Below are positions 62,995 through 64,000 of a stretch of DNA of 64,000 nucleotides, piece by piece (the first letter of the stretch is position 1; each line of letters starts with the position of its first letter). The DNA is from Phytophthora colocasiae (lineage: Eukaryota > Oomycota > Peronosporomycetes > Peronosporales > Peronosporaceae). The position numbers were made by a program, and so were the translations under genes. The notes beneath the pieces are model-generated. The model was given only the letters and a program-made list of their open reading frames with translations. It was not told where the DNA came from and made no database searches. The stretch is taken from contig JAGKQI010000093.1 in assembly GCA_018806915.1 (NCBI GenBank), positions 1,736,001 through 1,800,000 on the forward strand, read 5' to 3'.

Positions 62995-64000
62995 CATCGA
63001 TAAAGTTAAACATCCTCACAACATGAGGCAGCAGTCTTGGCTGCGGTATCATCGATAGAGGTCTATGACACTAAAGCCACGCCGAGCCGGACTGGGAGCT
63101 TCAACGTGGGTGCCCACGTCCCTGAATGCGCTTTCGTAGCCGGCTGTGAAGTTCTAGCAACAACTTCAAAACGGTCAATTTTTCCGGGTGGCTTCTGCAC
63201 GGTCGTGCCACCCGTGAACTACCACTAACTACTGCAACTGCGTTTAATCATCGTCCCCATGGCGGACTACAGAAAGTGAGTGAAATGCAGACCATCGCTG
63301 ATAATTGAAATCTCAAGTCGACGTTTCTTCGCAGTTGACATTTTATTGTCAGGGTTCATACTATCGCAAGCACAAACACACTCTTCGCCACGTATAGTAA
63401 TATCAATAGTATAGTGTGAGTATTATAGTAATCATATGTTGAGGTTGAACTTGAAGCCAACGTGATTCCTACGCGGTCGCAAGGCCCACTATACGTGTTT
63501 CCGCGCGCTTTTCCAAGCCAAGCTTTTCCCCGGCGGGTTCGCTCTGACGATTCCGCCAATAAGAGGCGCTAGCGTAAAAATGACGAGTGCTAATTGGCCA
63601 GCAAGTTGAAGCTCTAGCCAACCTCATGTGCGCGATCCTCGCGGCAAGAATCGCAAAGCGGAGCCTCATTTTCAATTTCACCAAGCCCCCCTCAAGTCCC
63701 CCATTACCCAATGTCCTGACGCCCTGCTCGACGTGCACTACACGAAATTGCTGACTACGCTGCTCGACCTTTGCTGGCTGCTACGCTACTCGACGTTCTA
63801 CTGGCTGCTACGCTACCCGTTACGCTGCTTGAGCCCTACTGGTCACAATGCTGCTATAACCTGCTACGCTACTCGAACCTGGTCGCAATGCTGCTATAAC
63901 CTGCTACACTGCCCTACCTACTAGGCTGTTCTACCTGGTACGCTGGTCGACGATCTGCTACGCTACCCGTTACGTTGCTGGAGCCCTACTGGTCACAATG
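62995..64000. repeat. Right arm of the large inverted repeat
   Basis: Reverse complement of 59934-60937 at about 99% identity by eye. It leaves the window inside the mirrored minisatellite, so its full length is unknown. Confidence 0.95.

Overview
The window is eukaryotic and looks like a Phytophthora-type oomycete. The evidence is short GT-AG introns (50-73 bp), transcription-start motifs resembling the oomycete Inr/FPR element, a cluster of secreted AA17-type lytic polysaccharide monooxygenases (LPMOs), and dense debris of chromodomain Ty3/gypsy, PIF/Harbinger, MULE, pogo and piggyBac transposons. This assignment rests on family recognition by eye; no database search was run.

Layout. 1-5.47 kb is degenerate sequence with an ABCG-transporter relic. 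5.48-12.98 kb is a Ty3/gypsy element (E1) with apparently identical LTRs and a perfect 5-bp target duplication (GGTTT). 13.1-16.4 kb holds MULE and Harbinger relics. 16.38-24.67 kb is a second Ty3/gypsy element (E2, target duplication ACACT) beside a broken Harbinger transposase. 26.5-41.2 kb is the gene-rich island: a conserved-looking hypothetical protein, a GH5 (GH5_12-like) glycosidase, a small membrane-anchored protein made only of the GH5 C-terminal domain, three intact-looking and one intron-bearing AA17 LPMO plus one LPMO pseudogene, a divergent LPMO-fold gene on the other strand that lacks the N-terminal histidine, and a four-exon FabI-type enoyl-ACP reductase. 42-46 kb holds a tRNA-Lys relic without a D arm and pogo and piggyBac relics. 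46.2-49.1 kb has two divergent hypothetical genes. 49.13-57.42 kb is a third Ty3/gypsy element (E3), close kin of E2 and in the same orientation, with no target duplication; it truncates a gene on each side. 57.4-59.2 kb has a chromodomain gene and a clean five-exon gene of unknown function. 59.5-64 kb is a minisatellite inside a large inverted repeat with arms of at least 1 kb.

The most unusual signals are in the Ty3/gypsy elements. (1) They are built from closely spaced short perfect hairpins, in the LTRs and in the coding region. (2) One stretch of pol is an array of about ten hairpins whose stems differ but whose loop (CYGGG or CAGGG) stays the same. (3) All three have a textbook -1 frameshift signal at the gag/pol junction, with two different slippery heptamers but the same 7-nt spacer and 9-bp stem. 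(4) E3 carries a long intact antisense reading frame that overlaps the pol chromodomain coding region on the opposite strand. E2 and E3 lie in direct orientation on either side of the LPMO island, so recombination between them could delete or duplicate the whole island.
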